Shown piece after piece: positions 14,124 through 14,577 of a DNA stretch of 14,577 nucleotides. The position numbers and the translations under genes are program-made. The notes beneath the pieces were generated by a model. That model saw only the letters and a program-made list of their open reading frames with translations. It had not been told where the DNA came from and made no database searches. Source of the stretch: Nitriliruptorales bacterium. GTDB lineage: Bacteria > Actinomycetota > Nitriliruptoria > Euzebyales > Egibacteraceae. The stretch spans positions 1 through 14,577 of the forward strand of contig SLNF01000199.1 of NCBI GenBank assembly GCA_007133145.1. The letters are read 5' to 3'. Within the stretch, counting starts at the first letter, position 1. The number at the start of each line of letters is the position of its first letter.

Positions 14124-14577
14124 TTGCCTGAGCCAAGCCCCCCGGTGACCGACCGCAGCGTCCTCCTGCCACGGCGGGACGACACTGCGCCGTGGTACCG
14201 GACGGCGATCTTCTACGAGGTGCTGATCCGCGGATTCGCCGACTCCAACGACGACGGCACCGGCGACCTGCGCGGCCTCATCGACCGCCTCGACTACCTC
14301 CAATGGCTCGGCGTGGATTGCCTCTGGCTGCTGCCGTTCTTCGACTCCCCGCTGCGCGACGGCGGCTACGACATCCGTGACTACCGGACGGTCCTGCCGG
14401 AGTACGGCCGCGTCGACGACGTCGCCGACCTCGTTGACGCCGCCCATGCCCGCGGGATGCGCGTCATCAGCGACCTCGTGATGAACCACACGAGCGACCA
14501 GCACCCGTGGTTCCAGGAGGCCCGCCAGCCCGGCAGCGCCAAGCGTGACTGGTACGTCTGGAGCGACCGCGACGACC
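14124..14577 (+). CDS. treS: Trehalose synthase (maltose alpha-D-glucosyltransferase), N-terminal part
   Basis: TreS isomerises trehalose and maltose; in actinobacteria it supplies maltose, which a maltokinase converts to the GlgE substrate. The 151 visible residues match the TreS N-terminus: WYRTAIFYEVLIRGFADSN, GDLRGLIDRLDYLQWLGVD, DSPLRDGGYDIRDY, region I DLVMNHTSDQHPWFQEAR, and WYVWSD. The window ends before the nucleophile region. The start is TTG 14124, with GAGGA 8 nt upstream; GTG 14145 is in frame but has no ribosome site, and a stop at 14106-14108 excludes anything earlier. It lies 15 bp after glgE, clearly one operon. A maltokinase and glgB often follow in this pathway, but none is visible here. 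A GH13 alpha-glucosidase is the main alternative, made unlikely by the context and RDGGYDI motif. Confidence 0.92.
   Translation, partial: MPEPSPPVTDRSVLLPRRDDTAPWYRTAIFYEVLIRGFADSNDDGTGDLRGLIDRLDYLQWLGVDCLWLLPFFDSPLRDGGYDIRDYRTVLPEYGRVDDVADLVDAAHARGMRVISDLVMNHTSDQHPWFQEARQPGSAKRDWYVWSDRDD

Noticed and set aside
14105..14131. GTGA overlap at the glgE stop as a treS start
   Set aside because: That frame stops after eight codons; treS is in another frame beginning at TTG 14124.
1..14577. tRNA, rRNA, riboswitch, CRISPR or mobile element
   Set aside because: I found no cloverleaf, rRNA signature, spaced repeats, transposase or terminal repeats; gaps between genes are at most about 260 bp.

Overview
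The window looks like chromosomal DNA from a very GC-rich actinobacterium. Coding sequence is packed with GAG, CTC and GTC codons, GTG and TTG starts are common, and the gene content is actinobacterial: a BldD-like regulator, the GlgE/TreS alpha-glucan pathway, and a DUF3417-type glucan phosphorylase. A 7TM-HD (PgpH-type) cyclic-di-AMP phosphodiesterase is not what I expect from Streptomyces or Mycobacterium. Together with the BldD-like protein it hints at a deep-branching class such as Nitriliruptoria, but this is a guess. I see no RNA genes, insertion sequences, CRISPR arrays or phage genes.

Layout. (1) 3-809 (+) is the C-terminal half of a PgpH-type HD phosphodiesterase, cut by the window edge. 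(2) 826-2670 (-) holds a NuoF-like NADH-binding flavoprotein (1291-2670) followed 6 bp later by a small membrane protein (826-1284). No nuoE or nuoG lies next to it, and a perfect 7+7 bp palindrome sits just upstream. (3) 2891-7053 (-) is a two-gene alpha-glucan breakdown operon: glycogen phosphorylase (4477-7053), then a GH13 alpha-glucosidase (2891-4480) joined by a GTGA stop/start overlap. (4) 7314-10820 (+) is a divergent three-gene operon: an SLC13/DASS anion transporter, a soluble histidine kinase with an N-terminal cNMP-binding-like domain, and a receiver-only response regulator joined by an ATGA overlap. (5) 11044-11994 (+) encodes a BldD-like DNA-binding protein carrying a transmembrane helix and an acidic, proline-rich tail. 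(6) 12144-14577 (+) is the start of a GlgE-pathway operon, glgE then treS (cut by the window end), behind a good sigma-70-type promoter with a 10-bp palindrome abutting its -35 box.

How the parts fit. TreS interconverts trehalose and maltose, and GlgE adds maltosyl units from maltose-1-phosphate to alpha-1,4-glucan. GlgP releases glucose-1-phosphate from the same polymer, and the GH13 enzyme probably clears short oligosaccharides. Synthesis and breakdown genes therefore flank a block of transport and signalling genes.

Most unusual features. The BldD-like protein aligns without gaps over the c-di-GMP signature of BldD (RXD-X8-RXXD) but has Arg in place of the first Asp, and it appears membrane-tethered, which is not how BldD is known to work. 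The kinase's cNMP-like domain lacks the Glu and Arg that normally hold a cyclic nucleotide, and its dimerisation/phosphotransfer helices are separated by an insert of roughly 80-90 residues.
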